DNA of 64,000 nt from Archangium lipolyticum. GTDB taxonomy: Bacteria > Myxococcota > Myxococcia > Myxococcales > Myxococcaceae. Of the stretch, positions 26,058 to 35,051 are shown piece by piece. The first letter of the stretch is position 1; every line of letters begins with the position of its first letter. The notes beneath the pieces were generated by a model. It searched no databases. It saw only the letters and a list, made by a program, of their open reading frames with translations, and was not told where the DNA came from. The translations under genes were made by a program, and so were the position numbers. The stretch spans positions 62,001 through 126,000 of the forward strand of contig NZ_JANKBZ010000029.1 in the NCBI RefSeq assembly GCF_024623785.1, in the 5' to 3' direction.

Positions 26058-26774
26058 ATGCAGTCACTCGCCCGGCAGGTGGAGGCACGAGCCCAGCGGC
26101 TCGCCGAGGCATCCGTGTCGGGGCTCTACGAGGACCCCTTCTGGTTCGCGCGGTATGGCGAGGAGCGGGCGCGCCGTTTCGGCGGCGAGGACGCGCTCTT
26201 CCACGTGCGCTACCTGGTGCAGGCGCTGGACGCCCAGGACCCGGGGGTGATGGAGCGCTACGCGCGCTGGCTGCAGGGGCTGCTGGTGCCTCGCGGCATG
26301 AGCTCGCGCCACATCGCCCAGCACTTCCAGGGGCTGCGCAACGCGCTGAGCCGCGAGGGGCTCACCGAGCCGCCCCAGGCGCTGGAGTACATGCGCGCGG
26401 CCATCGCGGCGCTGGCGTGGCCCGAGGGCCCGGCCCGCGCCGTGCACGAGGCCCTGCCGAGACTGGTGTGGTGCACGATGGACGTGCTGGCCCGGCGGGT
26501 GCCCGGGACGCGCGAGCAGGAGGCGCGCCTGCACGACGAGGTGGAGCTGCAATGGGCCTACCTCATGGACGCGCTCGGGATGAAGCGGCCCGGGCTCTTC
26601 GTGGAGCACGCGCGGTGGTACGCGGGCTTCTGGCCCCAGCGGGGCCTGCCCTGTGACTACCGCACGTTGTTGGAGACGCTGGAAGTGGCGCTGTCCCATG
26701 AGCCCTCCCTGCGAGAGGAGGTCCAGGGGGTGGTGGCCAACGGGCTCACCGCCCTGGCAAAGGAGCAGTCATGA
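26058..26774 (+). CDS. Helical protein with an internal duplication
   Basis: A 238-residue soluble helical protein. Two segments resemble each other: YLVQALDAQDPGVMERYARW (about 53-72) with its following GLLVPRG, and YLMDALGMKRPGLFVEHARW (about 170-189) with GFWPQRG, each followed by a helix ending in L-x-x-AL. So the protein appears to be two copies of a helical unit. The shape recalls RsbRD-type N-terminal helical domains, but that is a guess. It lies 3 bp after the cobalamin-binding gene and overlaps the hybrid kinase gene by 4 bp, so it likely links the sensor to the kinase or is a second sensor. Confidence 0.7.
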   Translation: MQSLARQVEARAQRLAEASVSGLYEDPFWFARYGEERARRFGGEDALFHVRYLVQALDAQDPGVMERYARWLQGLLVPRGMSSRHIAQHFQGLRNALSREGLTEPPQALEYMRAAIAALAWPEGPARAVHEALPRLVWCTMDVLARRVPGTREQEARLHDEVELQWAYLMDALGMKRPGLFVEHARWYAGFWPQRGLPCDYRTLLETLEVALSHEPSLREEVQGVVANGLTALAKEQS

Positions 26775-28807
26775 CGACGTCCATACCCGCGCCCTTGTGG
26801 CACTTCTTGAGCCGCGAGGTGGCGCTGGTGTGCGACGCCTCCGGTGTCATCACCTGGGGGGACGACCGGGCGGTGCGGCTGCTGGAGTACAGCCCGGGCC
26901 AGCCCCTGCGCAAGCTGGCGGCCCAAGGCACCGAGGACAAGGTGGACCGGCTCATCACCCTGGCCCGCGACGAGCGGGTGGAGGGCTGGGAGGTCATCCT
27001 TTGCGTGGGGGGCATGCCGCGCACCTTCGCCTTCCGGGGCGCCCCACACGAGGGCGGCTCGGCGCTGGTGGGCAGCCTGGTGGCGGAGGACTACGCCGCG
27101 TCGCTCTCGCAGGTGAGCGAGGCGATGAGCGAGCTGGCGGCGCTGCACCGCGAGACGGAGCGCCAGCAGCGCGAGCTCAAGCGGCGCGCGGACGAGCTGA
27201 CCCTGCTCAACCGGGACCTGGAGGAGTCCAACCGCGGCGTGCGCACGCTGCACGCCGAGTTGGACGAGAAGACGGAGAGCCTGGTGCGCGCCGCGGAGCT
27301 CAAGAGCCGCGTGGTGGCCAACGTGAGCCACGAGTTCCGCACCCCGCTGCACTCCATCCTCGGCCTGGCGCGGTTGCTGCTCAACCCCGCCAACGGCACC
27401 CTCACCCTCGAGCAGCAGAAGCAGGTGCAGTTCATCCGCACCTCGGGCGAGGCCCTCTTCGAGCTGGTGAACGACCTGTTGGACCTGTCGAAGATGGAGT
27501 CCGGCAAGGCGACGCTGCGGCCCCTGCGCTTCAGCGCCGCGGACTTCCTGGGCGCGCTGCGCGGGATGATGAGGCCGCTGGTGCCGGTGGACTCGTCGGT
27601 GGAGCTGCGCTTCGAGGATCCGCCGGGAGACCTCCTGCTGGAGACGGACGAGGCCAAGGTGAGCCAGGTGCTGCGCAACCTGGTGTCCAACGCGCTGAAG
27701 TTCACGGAGGCGGGGCACGTCACCGTCTCGGCCGAGCTGGCACCGGACGATCGGGTGTGCTTCCAGGTGCGCGACACGGGCATCGGCATCTCGCCGGAGC
27801 ACCACGAGCGCATCTTCGAGGAGTTCACCCAGGTGGAGAGCCCGCTGCAGAAGAAGGTGAAGGGCACGGGCCTGGGGCTGGCGCTGTCGCGGCGGCTGGC
27901 GGAGTTCCTCGGCGGCAGCCTCACGGTGCACAGCACGCCGGGCCGGGGCTCCACCTTCACGCTCCTCATCCCCCGGGTGCATCCGGAGGTGGAGGCGATG
28001 GTGAGCCTGGCCGAGCGCAGCCAGCACCTGGAGCCCGGCCGCGCGCCGGTGCTGGTGCTGGAGGACGACCGGCAGACGCTCTTCCTCTACGAGAAGTACC
28101 TGGAGCGCTCGGGCTTCCAGGTGCTGCCGGTGCGCACGGTGGACGAGGCGCGGCGCACGCTCCAGAAGGTGCGTCCGGCCGCCATCGTCATGGACGTCAT
28201 GCTGGAGGGAGAGACGAGCTGGGGCTTCCTCTCCGAGCTCAAGGGCAACGAGCTCACGCGCGACATCCCCACCCTGGTGGTGACGCTCATGGACCGCGAG
28301 CACAAGGCGCGCGCGCTGGGCGCCGATGAGTTCTGGCTCAAGCCCGTGGGCGAGGAGCAGCTGCTGCGCAAGCTGGCGGCCATGGCGCGCACGGGTCCCG
28401 TGCACAAGCTGCTCATCATCGACGACGACGACGTGCACCGCTACCTGCTCCGGCAGCTGCTCAAGGACACGCCCTACATGCTGACCGAGGCCTCCACCGG
28501 GCCCGAGGGCATCCGGCTGGCGCGGGAGCAGAAGCCGGACCTCATCTTCCTGGACTTCGTGCTCCCGGACATGACGGCCTTCGACGTGCTGGACGACCTG
28601 AAGGCGGACCCGCACACGCGCGACATCCCCGTCATCCTCCACACCTCGCGACAGCTGCGGGAGGAGGAGCGGCAGCGCCTGGCGAAGGAGACGGCAACCA
28701 TCCTGGCCAAGCACACCCTGAGTCGCGAGGTCGCCATCAGCCGGATCCGGGACGCCTTGCACAAGACGGGCCTGGGCACCAATCAGGGAGAGGGCCGCCG
28801 TGGCTGA
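26771..28807 (+). CDS. Soluble hybrid histidine kinase, PAS-like/HisKA/HATPase/REC/REC
   Basis: A 678-residue cytosolic protein without membrane helices. A PAS-like domain (about 8-110), a coiled coil (115-175), HisKA with VANVSHEFRTPLHSI (His187) and HATPase with RNLVSNALKF, DTGIGIS and GTGLGLALSRRL. Then two receivers: the first with phosphoacceptor Asp475 (IVMDVMLEG) and LKP, the second with Asp595 (IFLDFVLPDM) and a lysine in LAKH. The start overlaps the previous gene by 4 bp and the end overlaps the next by 8 bp, so expression is tightly coupled. Likely role: take input from the cobalamin protein and pass phosphate inside this cluster. Confidence 0.93.
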   Translation: MTTSIPAPLWHFLSREVALVCDASGVITWGDDRAVRLLEYSPGQPLRKLAAQGTEDKVDRLITLARDERVEGWEVILCVGGMPRTFAFRGAPHEGGSALVGSLVAEDYAASLSQVSEAMSELAALHRETERQQRELKRRADELTLLNRDLEESNRGVRTLHAELDEKTESLVRAAELKSRVVANVSHEFRTPLHSILGLARLLLNPANGTLTLEQQKQVQFIRTSGEALFELVNDLLDLSKMESGKATLRPLRFSAADFLGALRGMMRPLVPVDSSVELRFEDPPGDLLLETDEAKVSQVLRNLVSNALKFTEAGHVTVSAELAPDDRVCFQVRDTGIGISPEHHERIFEEFTQVESPLQKKVKGTGLGLALSRRLAEFLGGSLTVHSTPGRGSTFTLLIPRVHPEVEAMVSLAERSQHLEPGRAPVLVLEDDRQTLFLYEKYLERSGFQVLPVRTVDEARRTLQKVRPAAIVMDVMLEGETSWGFLSELKGNELTRDIPTLVVTLMDREHKARALGADEFWLKPVGEEQLLRKLAAMARTGPVHKLLIIDDDDVHRYLLRQLLKDTPYMLTEASTGPEGIRLAREQKPDLIFLDFVLPDMTAFDVLDDLKADPHTRDIPVILHTSRQLREEERQRLAKETATILAKHTLSREVAISRIRDALHKTGLGTNQGEGRRG

Positions 28808-30335
28808 CATGACCGTTTCCGCGACCATTCTCAACGTCAACGACGACGATGCGACCCGCTACCTGTCCACGCGCACGCTGAAGATGGCGGGCTACCAGGT
28901 GGTGGAGGCGGCCACGGGACAGGAGGCGCTGCGGCTGGCGGTGGAGGTGCGCCCGGACGTGGTGGTGCTGGACGTGAAGCTGCCGGACATCAGCGGCTAC
29001 GAGGTGTGCAAGCGGCTGAGGGCCAACCCGGAGACGGCCTCCATCGCGGTGATGCACACCTCGGCCACCTACGTGACGCCGGACAAGAAGGTGCGCGGGT
29101 TGGAGGGCGGCGCGGACGCCTACCTCACCGAGCCCTTCGAGGGCGAGGAGCTCATCGCCACGGTGCGCTCGCTGTTGCGCATGCGGCGCGCGGAGCAGCA
29201 ACTGCGCCGGCGCACCGAGTCCCTCGAGGAGGCGGACCGGCGCAAGGACCTGTTCCTGGCCATGCTCGCCCACGAGTTGCGCAACCCCCTGGCCGCCATC
29301 ACCACCGCCGTGGGCATCCTGGATCGCCGCCCGCCGGTGGACGCCAAGGAGGAGCGGATGATCTCCATCATCCAGCGCCAGACGAACCACCTGGCGCGGC
29401 TGGTGGATGACCTGCTGGACGTGAGCCGGATGACGCGCGGCAAGGTGGAGCTGCGCAGGGCCCGGTTGGACCTGCGGGGCGTGCTGGAGCAGGTGCTGAC
29501 GGTGTTCCGCCCCCTGGCCGACAACCGCAAGCTGACACTGGAGTCGTCCCTGCCGTCGGTGCCGCTGTGGATGGAGGCGGACACGACGCGGCTGGAGCAG
29601 GTCTTCACCAACCTGCTGGACAACGCGACGAAGTACACGGACGCGGGCGGCGCCATCCAGGTGCGGGTGGAGCCGGTGGCGCGCAACGGGCTCGCGGGAG
29701 CGGTGGTGCGGGTGAAGGACACGGGCATCGGCATCCACCCGGACGTCCTGCCCTCGGTGTTCGACCTGTTCGCGCAGGCGGATGAGTCGCTGGAGCGCAC
29801 GCGCGGGGGCCTGGGCATTGGCCTGACGCTGGTGCGCAGCCTGGTGGAGCTGCACGAAGGCCAGGTGGAGGCGCACAGCGAGGGCCCGGGCAAGGGCAGC
29901 GAGTTCTCCGTGTGGCTGCCGCTGCTGCCGGAGGCGTCGGTGGAGCCGCGGGACGTGGTGCTGCCGGACCTGGTGAAGCGCCGCCGGCACATCCTGCTGG
30001 TGGAGGACAACGCGGACGCGCGGCAGGCGCTGCAGGACCTGTTGGAGACGTGGGGCCACCGGGTGGAGGTGGCGGCGGACGGGCTGCGCGGGTTGGAGCT
30101 GGCGGTGCAGCGCACGCCGGAGCTGGCGCTGGTGGACATCGGCCTGCCGGGGCTGGACGGCTACCGGGTGGCGGAGGAGCTGCGGGCGAAGATGGGCCGG
30201 ACCATCCGGCTGGTGGCGCTCACCGGCTACGGCGGGACGGAGGACCAGACCCGGGCGCGCGAGGCGGGCTTCGACCTGCACCTGGTGAAGCCAGTGCGGC
30301 CGGACGACCTGGACAGGCTCCTGTCGCAGTTGTGA
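28800..30335 (+). CDS. Hybrid histidine kinase, REC/HisKA/HATPase/REC
   Basis: A 511-residue cytosolic protein: an N-terminal receiver (about 8-125, with NDDD acidic pocket and VVVLDVKLPD), HisKA with LAMLAHELRNPLAAI (His158), HATPase with TNLLDNATKY, DTGIGIH and GGLGIGLTLVRSL, and a C-terminal receiver (about 395-511, LVEDNADAR, LALVDIGLPGLDG, LVKP). In the first receiver the usual lysine of the K-P turn is glutamate (YLTEPF). The GTG at 28800 overlaps the previous gene by 8 bp; an ATG three codons later is possible. A receiver feeding a kinase fits a multistep phosphorelay downstream of the PAS-like hybrid kinase. Confidence 0.93.
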   Translation: MADMTVSATILNVNDDDATRYLSTRTLKMAGYQVVEAATGQEALRLAVEVRPDVVVLDVKLPDISGYEVCKRLRANPETASIAVMHTSATYVTPDKKVRGLEGGADAYLTEPFEGEELIATVRSLLRMRRAEQQLRRRTESLEEADRRKDLFLAMLAHELRNPLAAITTAVGILDRRPPVDAKEERMISIIQRQTNHLARLVDDLLDVSRMTRGKVELRRARLDLRGVLEQVLTVFRPLADNRKLTLESSLPSVPLWMEADTTRLEQVFTNLLDNATKYTDAGGAIQVRVEPVARNGLAGAVVRVKDTGIGIHPDVLPSVFDLFAQADESLERTRGGLGIGLTLVRSLVELHEGQVEAHSEGPGKGSEFSVWLPLLPEASVEPRDVVLPDLVKRRRHILLVEDNADARQALQDLLETWGHRVEVAADGLRGLELAVQRTPELALVDIGLPGLDGYRVAEELRAKMGRTIRLVALTGYGGTEDQTRAREAGFDLHLVKPVRPDDLDRLLSQL

Positions 30336-30384
30336 GCGTTGCCCCAGGACTCTGGCGGTCCCTAGCTTGAAGTCGGGGGCTGCC

Positions 30385-33300
30385 ATGTCTGGGAATACCG
30401 GTCGCGAGGGTGAGAGCGGGTCCACGGGCTCCGGGTTCGAGGACTCGGACTTCGGCGACGACCTGATGCGGGCGGTCACCCGGGGGCCCGCCCTGCTTCG
30501 CACGCCGGTGTCCGGGCAGTGGTTGGGAGGCCAGGACGGCCGCCGGTTCCAGGTGCTCGAGTCCTTGGGCGGAGGGGGCATGGGCCAGGTCTTCCGCGCC
30601 TGGGACTCCCAGCTGAGGCGCGAGGTGGCGCTCAAGTTCCTGCTCCCCCGCGCGCCTTCGGATGATGAGGAGCAGCTGATCTCCCTGCTGAGGCAGGAAG
30701 CGCGGGCCGTCGCGCAGCTCGCCCACGCCAACATCGTCCGCCTCTTCGACGCCTCCGAGTGGCGCCAGGCCGCCTGGGAACCGCGTGTCCCCTTCCTCGT
30801 CATGGAGTGCCTGGAAGGCGAGTCGCTCTCGGCGGTGCTGCGGCGCGAGCAGCGGCTGGAGCCCCGGCGCGCCCTGGAGCTGCTGGCTGGCATCGCCGCC
30901 GGGCTCGCGCACGCCCACGAGCACCACGTCATCCACCGGGATCTCAAACCGGGCAACGTCTTCGTCACCCGGCAGGGCGAGGTGAAGCTGCTCGACTTCG
31001 GCCTGGCGTGGCTGCTGGCGGAGCGGGACACGCCCGGATTGGAGCTGCCCAACGCCGGCACGCCGCCCTATATGGCGCCGGAGCAATGGCGGGGAGGACA
31101 GCAGGATGAGCGGACCGACCTCTGGGCCGCGGGCATCGTGCTGTACGAGATGCTCACCGGAGCGCCCCCCTACCCGAGTAGCAACCTGAGGGAGCTGCGC
31201 GAGCGGGTGCTCTCCGGCGAGCCCGTGCCCTCCGTGCGAGAGCGCCGGCCGGAGCTGCCCCGGGAGCTGGAGCCACTGGTGTCCACGCTGCTGGCCAAGG
31301 CGCCCGAGCAGCGCTACCAGACGGCACGGGAGCTCGCTGAGGAGCTGCGTGAGCTGGCGGAGCGGTGGGGCTTCCAGGGACAGGCGCCGCGCCCCGCGCC
31401 TCCCGAGCGCCGGCAGGTGACGCTGGTGTCCTGCCGGCTCACCGGTGCCGGGTTGGAGGAGGCACTGGACGCCGAGGACGTCGGCGAGTTGGAGGAAGCC
31501 TTCCACCAGCGCTGCACGGAGCTCGTCCAGCAGCGGGGGGGCACCATCGCCCTGTACCTCGGTGACGAGGTGTTGGCCTGCTTCGGCCATCCGGTGGCGC
31601 GCGAGGAGGACCCACGGAGCGCGGTCCAGGTGGGGCTCGCCCTGGCTCGGGACGCGCTGGCCGTGAAGGTGGGCATCCACACGGGCCGGGTGACGGTGGG
31701 CGGGCACGGCGTGCAGGGCGAGGCCCCGAAGGTGGCCACCTGGCTGGCGGGCCTGGCCGAGCCCCACACCGTGCTCGTCAGCGACTCCACCTGGTCGCTG
31801 GTGCGCGGGACGTTCGAGGCCGAGGCGCTCGGAGCCCGCGACTACCAGGGACTCGCGGGGACGCGGCGCCTGGGCCTGCACCGGGTGCTGCGCGAGCCGC
31901 CGGCGACGTTCCGGTTCGAGCGGACGCTCGCCGCGGGTGGCCTCACGCCACTGGTGGGGCGGGAGGACGAGCTGCGGCGGCTCCTCGCGTCCTGGAACGA
32001 GGCCCGCGGCGGGCGGGGAGCCGCCGTGCTCGTCATGGGCGAGGCGGGTCTCGGCAAGTCCCGCCTCATCCAGGAGGCACGCGAGCGCATCCGCCAGGAG
32101 CCGTGCATCCACTTCCAATGCCAGTGCTGGCCCCGAGCGAGCACCAGCCCCTTCCACCCGCTCATCGAGCTGTTGCGGCGCCACCTCCCACGAGGCGAGA
32201 TGACACCGGGCACGCTGGGGCTGTCGCCGGAGCAGACCTCGCACCTGGCCCAGCTCCTCTCCCTGCCCGACCCCACGGGGGCCCCCCCGCTCCAACTCTC
32301 GCCGGAGCTTCGCGAGGAGCGCACCTTCGAGGCCGTGGCGGCGCTGCTGTCCCACGTGGCCCGTGAGAATCCGGTGCTCGGCGTGGTGGAGGACCTGCAC
32401 TGGGTGGACCCCTCCACGCTGAGGCTGCTCGGCTACCTCCTGGAGCACCTGGAGCGGGAGCGCGTCCTGCTCGTCCTCAGCGCCCGGCCCGACTTCCATT
32501 CCTCCTGGCCCGCGCGCCCGTGGGTGCACCGGCTCACACTGGAGCGTCTGCCTCCCGGGCTCACCGCCACCCTGGTGCGCGAGTCCGCTCACGGCCAGGA
32601 GCTGTCCCCGGAGCTGGTCCAGCAGCTCGTGGCCCGGACGGACGGCATCCCCCTCTTCGTGGAGGAGATGACGCGCATGGTGCTGGAGCAGGGGACGCCC
32701 GACTCCGTCCCCATCACCCTCGACGCACTGCTGAGGGCGAGGCTGGACCTGCTGCCTTCCCGGCAGAAGGCACTGGCCTGGTCCTGCGCGGCGCTCGGGC
32801 GCGGCTTCTCCGTGGAGCTGCTGACCACGCTGACGCGCAGGGACCCGCTCACGCTGCGACGCGACCTGGAGGCATTGGTGGCCGCCGGGCTGCTGCAACC
32901 GCGGGACGATGACACCGGACCCGGCTATCAGTTCCGTCATGCCCTCCTCCAGGACGCGGCCAGGGAGTCCCTGCCCCGTGGCGCGCGCCGGCGGCTCCAC
33001 CAACGCATCACCCGGGCCCTGGTGGAGCAATCCCCCGAGGTGGTGGAGACGCAACCGGAGCTGCTCGCCTACCACCACACCGAGGCCGGCGAGTACGCCC
33101 AGGCCATTGCGTACTGGACGCGGGCCGGGGAGCGCGCCAGCCTGCGCTCACCCAACCAGGAGGCGGCGAGCCACTTCCAGCAGGCGCTGCGGCTGCTGCC
33201 CCTGCTGCCCGACACCCCTCGGCGACTCCAGGAGGAGCTGCGGCTGCTCATCCTCCTGGGCGTGCCCCTGGCCCAGGTGCATGGCTACTACTCGCCGGAG

Positions 33301-34290
33301 GTGGAGCGGACGTACACCCAGGCACTCGCGCTCCTCCCCCGGGTAGGCAAGGCGCTGCCCCGGCTGCGGCTGTCGTACTTCGGGCTCTTCTCCTACTTCT
33401 TCTCCCGGACGGAGTACGCGCGCGCGCACGAGCTGGCCACGATGCTCGTGACGCTGGGCGAGCGCCACGAGGACCGGGAGCTGCTCACCCTGGGACACCG
33501 CATGATGGCGGCGGACTTCTTCGCCTGGGGCGACATGGCCGCCTCGCTGGAGCAGCTGGCGCGGATGCCGGCGTGCTCGGCCTTCTCACCCGAGGAGCAG
33601 CGGGCCATGGCAGAGCGGCAGTGGATAGACCCGTGCGCCACGGGGCAGGCCGTCGCGGCCATGGCGCACGCGGTGCTCGGACACGATGAGGAGTCCCTCC
33701 GCGCCAGCCAGGAGGCGCTGGAGCTGGCGGGACGCATCGGCCACGCGCACACGTCCGCCAGCGTGCTGACGTACATCTCCGAGGCCTGCCAGCTGCGCGG
33801 GGACGTGCGGCGTGCCCTGGCCTGGTCCAATGAGGCCCTCACGCTCGCGCGTGAGCACGGGTTCCGGGGCTACCAGTCCTGGGCCACGCTCATCCGGGGC
33901 TGGGCCTGGGGAGAGCAGGGTCATGCCCGGGAGGGGTTGCGGTCCATCCGCGAGTCCCTCGCGGGTTGGGACGCCCCGGGTTCCAAGACCAACAAGCTCC
34001 ACATGGAGTTCGGCCTGATGGCGGGGCTGCACCTGAAGCTGGGGCAACCCCACGAGGCCCTGGCGATGAGCACCACGGCGCTGAGGCAGCTCGAAACGGG
34101 GGGCCAGCGATTCTACGAGGCCGAGCTGCACCGGCTGCGAGGCGAGGCCCTGCGAGCACTGGGCCATGAGCCGGAGGCCCACGAATGTTTCCTCCGGGCC
34201 CTCCAGACGGCGCGTCAGCAGGGGGCGCGCACGTTCGAGCGGCGGGCGCTGGAGAGCCTGGGCGCCCTCGCGATGGAGCAGCACGTGTAG
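30385..34290 (+). CDS. Ser/Thr protein kinase/cyclase-like/AAA ATPase/TPR fusion
   Basis: A 1301-residue protein. Protein kinase domain (about 55-325) with VALKFL, HRDLKPGNVF (Asp186), DFGLAW and PYMAPEQW. Next a class III cyclase-like domain (about 335-500): VTLVSCRLTGAGL and YLGDEVLACFG align with the metal-binding strands, but the first aspartate (usually F-x-D-x-x-G) is missing, so it is probably not catalytic. The AAA/STAND ATPase has GEAGLGKSRL (about 553) and VVEDLHWVDPS. TPR-like helices fill about 850-1300. ATG 30385 has a G-rich ribosome site six bases upstream. It is 49 bp after the kinase cluster and may be cotranscribed. Confidence 0.9.
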   Translation: MSGNTGREGESGSTGSGFEDSDFGDDLMRAVTRGPALLRTPVSGQWLGGQDGRRFQVLESLGGGGMGQVFRAWDSQLRREVALKFLLPRAPSDDEEQLISLLRQEARAVAQLAHANIVRLFDASEWRQAAWEPRVPFLVMECLEGESLSAVLRREQRLEPRRALELLAGIAAGLAHAHEHHVIHRDLKPGNVFVTRQGEVKLLDFGLAWLLAERDTPGLELPNAGTPPYMAPEQWRGGQQDERTDLWAAGIVLYEMLTGAPPYPSSNLRELRERVLSGEPVPSVRERRPELPRELEPLVSTLLAKAPEQRYQTARELAEELRELAERWGFQGQAPRPAPPERRQVTLVSCRLTGAGLEEALDAEDVGELEEAFHQRCTELVQQRGGTIALYLGDEVLACFGHPVAREEDPRSAVQVGLALARDALAVKVGIHTGRVTVGGHGVQGEAPKVATWLAGLAEPHTVLVSDSTWSLVRGTFEAEALGARDYQGLAGTRRLGLHRVLREPPATFRFERTLAAGGLTPLVGREDELRRLLASWNEARGGRGAAVLVMGEAGLGKSRLIQEARERIRQEPCIHFQCQCWPRASTSPFHPLIELLRRHLPRGEMTPGTLGLSPEQTSHLAQLLSLPDPTGAPPLQLSPELREERTFEAVAALLSHVARENPVLGVVEDLHWVDPSTLRLLGYLLEHLERERVLLVLSARPDFHSSWPARPWVHRLTLERLPPGLTATLVRESAHGQELSPELVQQLVARTDGIPLFVEEMTRMVLEQGTPDSVPITLDALLRARLDLLPSRQKALAWSCAALGRGFSVELLTTLTRRDPLTLRRDLEALVAAGLLQPRDDDTGPGYQFRHALLQDAARESLPRGARRRLHQRITRALVEQSPEVVETQPELLAYHHTEAGEYAQAIAYWTRAGERASLRSPNQEAASHFQQALRLLPLLPDTPRRLQEELRLLILLGVPLAQVHGYYSPEVERTYTQALALLPRVGKALPRLRLSYFGLFSYFFSRTEYARAHELATMLVTLGERHEDRELLTLGHRMMAADFFAWGDMAASLEQLARMPACSAFSPEEQRAMAERQWIDPCATGQAVAAMAHAVLGHDEESLRASQEALELAGRIGHAHTSASVLTYISEACQLRGDVRRALAWSNEALTLAREHGFRGYQSWATLIRGWAWGEQGHAREGLRSIRESLAGWDAPGSKTNKLHMEFGLMAGLHLKLGQPHEALAMSTTALRQLETGGQRFYEAELHRLRGEALRALGHEPEAHECFLRALQTARQQGARTFERRALESLGALAMEQHV

Positions 34291-34618
34291 AGCCGGCGGC
34301 CTCCGGTGCCGCTACGAGCCGATGCGGCGCCTGCCCACACGCTCCCACAAGAGCCGCCAGGCAAATGCCACGGGCCGGACAGCGGCTCCGCCTGTCGAAC
34401 GACGAAGTCGCGAATTCCCCGTTCAACCCACTTTGCAACGCGGGGTGTCGTGGGCACATAAGAGACAGCACCGCGGCGCCACCGAAGTCACCCCGCAATA
34501 GGACCGGGTGGCCCGCGTTGATAGCGACAGCGGACGCGTTGTGACGCCCCGGACCGTGGGTCGAGCCACGGGACGGAGGTGGTGGGAACAGGTGCGCGAT
34601 CAGCACGGGGGTGTGGTC
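34291..34618. other. Intergenic region without a supported gene
   Basis: About 328 bp between the Ser/Thr kinase fusion and a small secreted peptide gene. Short frames on both strands show no motif. No consensus sigma-70 or sigma-54 boxes were recognised. The small-peptide promoter should lie here. Confidence 0.4.
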
Positions 34619-34900
34619 GTGAAGACTGCGATGATCTGTCTGGCCGCGGGTCTGCTCACGGGAGCACCGGCGGGAGTAGCGATGTCGACGCTTTGGTCCC
34701 CTCCGGTGGTGACGTGCGAGCCGGGAGTGAGGGACTGCGCGGCCCCGGAGCTGAGGGAGGAGGAGCCCTCGAGAGCGACCTCCGAGCGCCACCCTTGTGA
34801 CTGGGTGGAGACCTGCCAGCTGCCCTGTGGTCGAGAGGGGGGCGAGTGTTGCCAAGCGGAGTGGAGCTGCCCACCGGACGCGAACCTGCCCCGGTGCTGA
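34619..34900 (+). CDS. Small Cys-rich secreted protein
   Basis: A predicted 93-residue protein from GTG 34619, with a signal peptide (AMICLAAGLLTGAPAGVAMS) and a mature part with eight cysteines (VTCEPGVRDCAAPE, CDWVETCQLPC, ECCQAEWSCPPD, final C), an even number that fits disulfides. The open frame begins at 34508, but the upstream part has no function I can see, and only the GTG start gives a proper signal peptide. No family is recognised. It is followed by a REP-like repeat and the protease gene. Confidence 0.55.
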   Translation: MKTAMICLAAGLLTGAPAGVAMSTLWSPPVVTCEPGVRDCAAPELREEEPSRATSERHPCDWVETCQLPCGREGGECCQAEWSCPPDANLPRC

Positions 34901-34906
34901 GCACCA

Positions 34907-34941
34907 CCCCCTCTCCCTTCGGGAGAGGGACGGGGTGAGGG
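34907..34941. repeat. Intergenic palindromic repeat, copy 2
   Basis: CCCCTCTCCC, TTC and GGGAGAGGG followed by ACGGGGTGAGGG: the same hairpin-plus-tail element as at 24243-24277, differing at a few positions. A shorter related hairpin (CTCTCTAGGAGAG) lies at 34981-34993. It lies between two secreted-protein genes. Confidence 0.7.
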
Positions 34942-35051
34942 TATTTCGGTCCTCGGGTTGACCCTATTTCGGCCCCAGCGCTCTCTAGGAGAGGGCTTGG
35001 GAGCGAACGGCACCATCGCGCCCGAGACCCCCCCTATCCCGAGAACCCGCC

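Noticed and set aside
34291-34618. Sigma-54 promoter before the Cys-rich peptide gene
   Set aside because: TGGCCCGCGTTGAT was considered as -24/-12 boxes, but the second box lacks the TTGC core and the spacing does not fit well.
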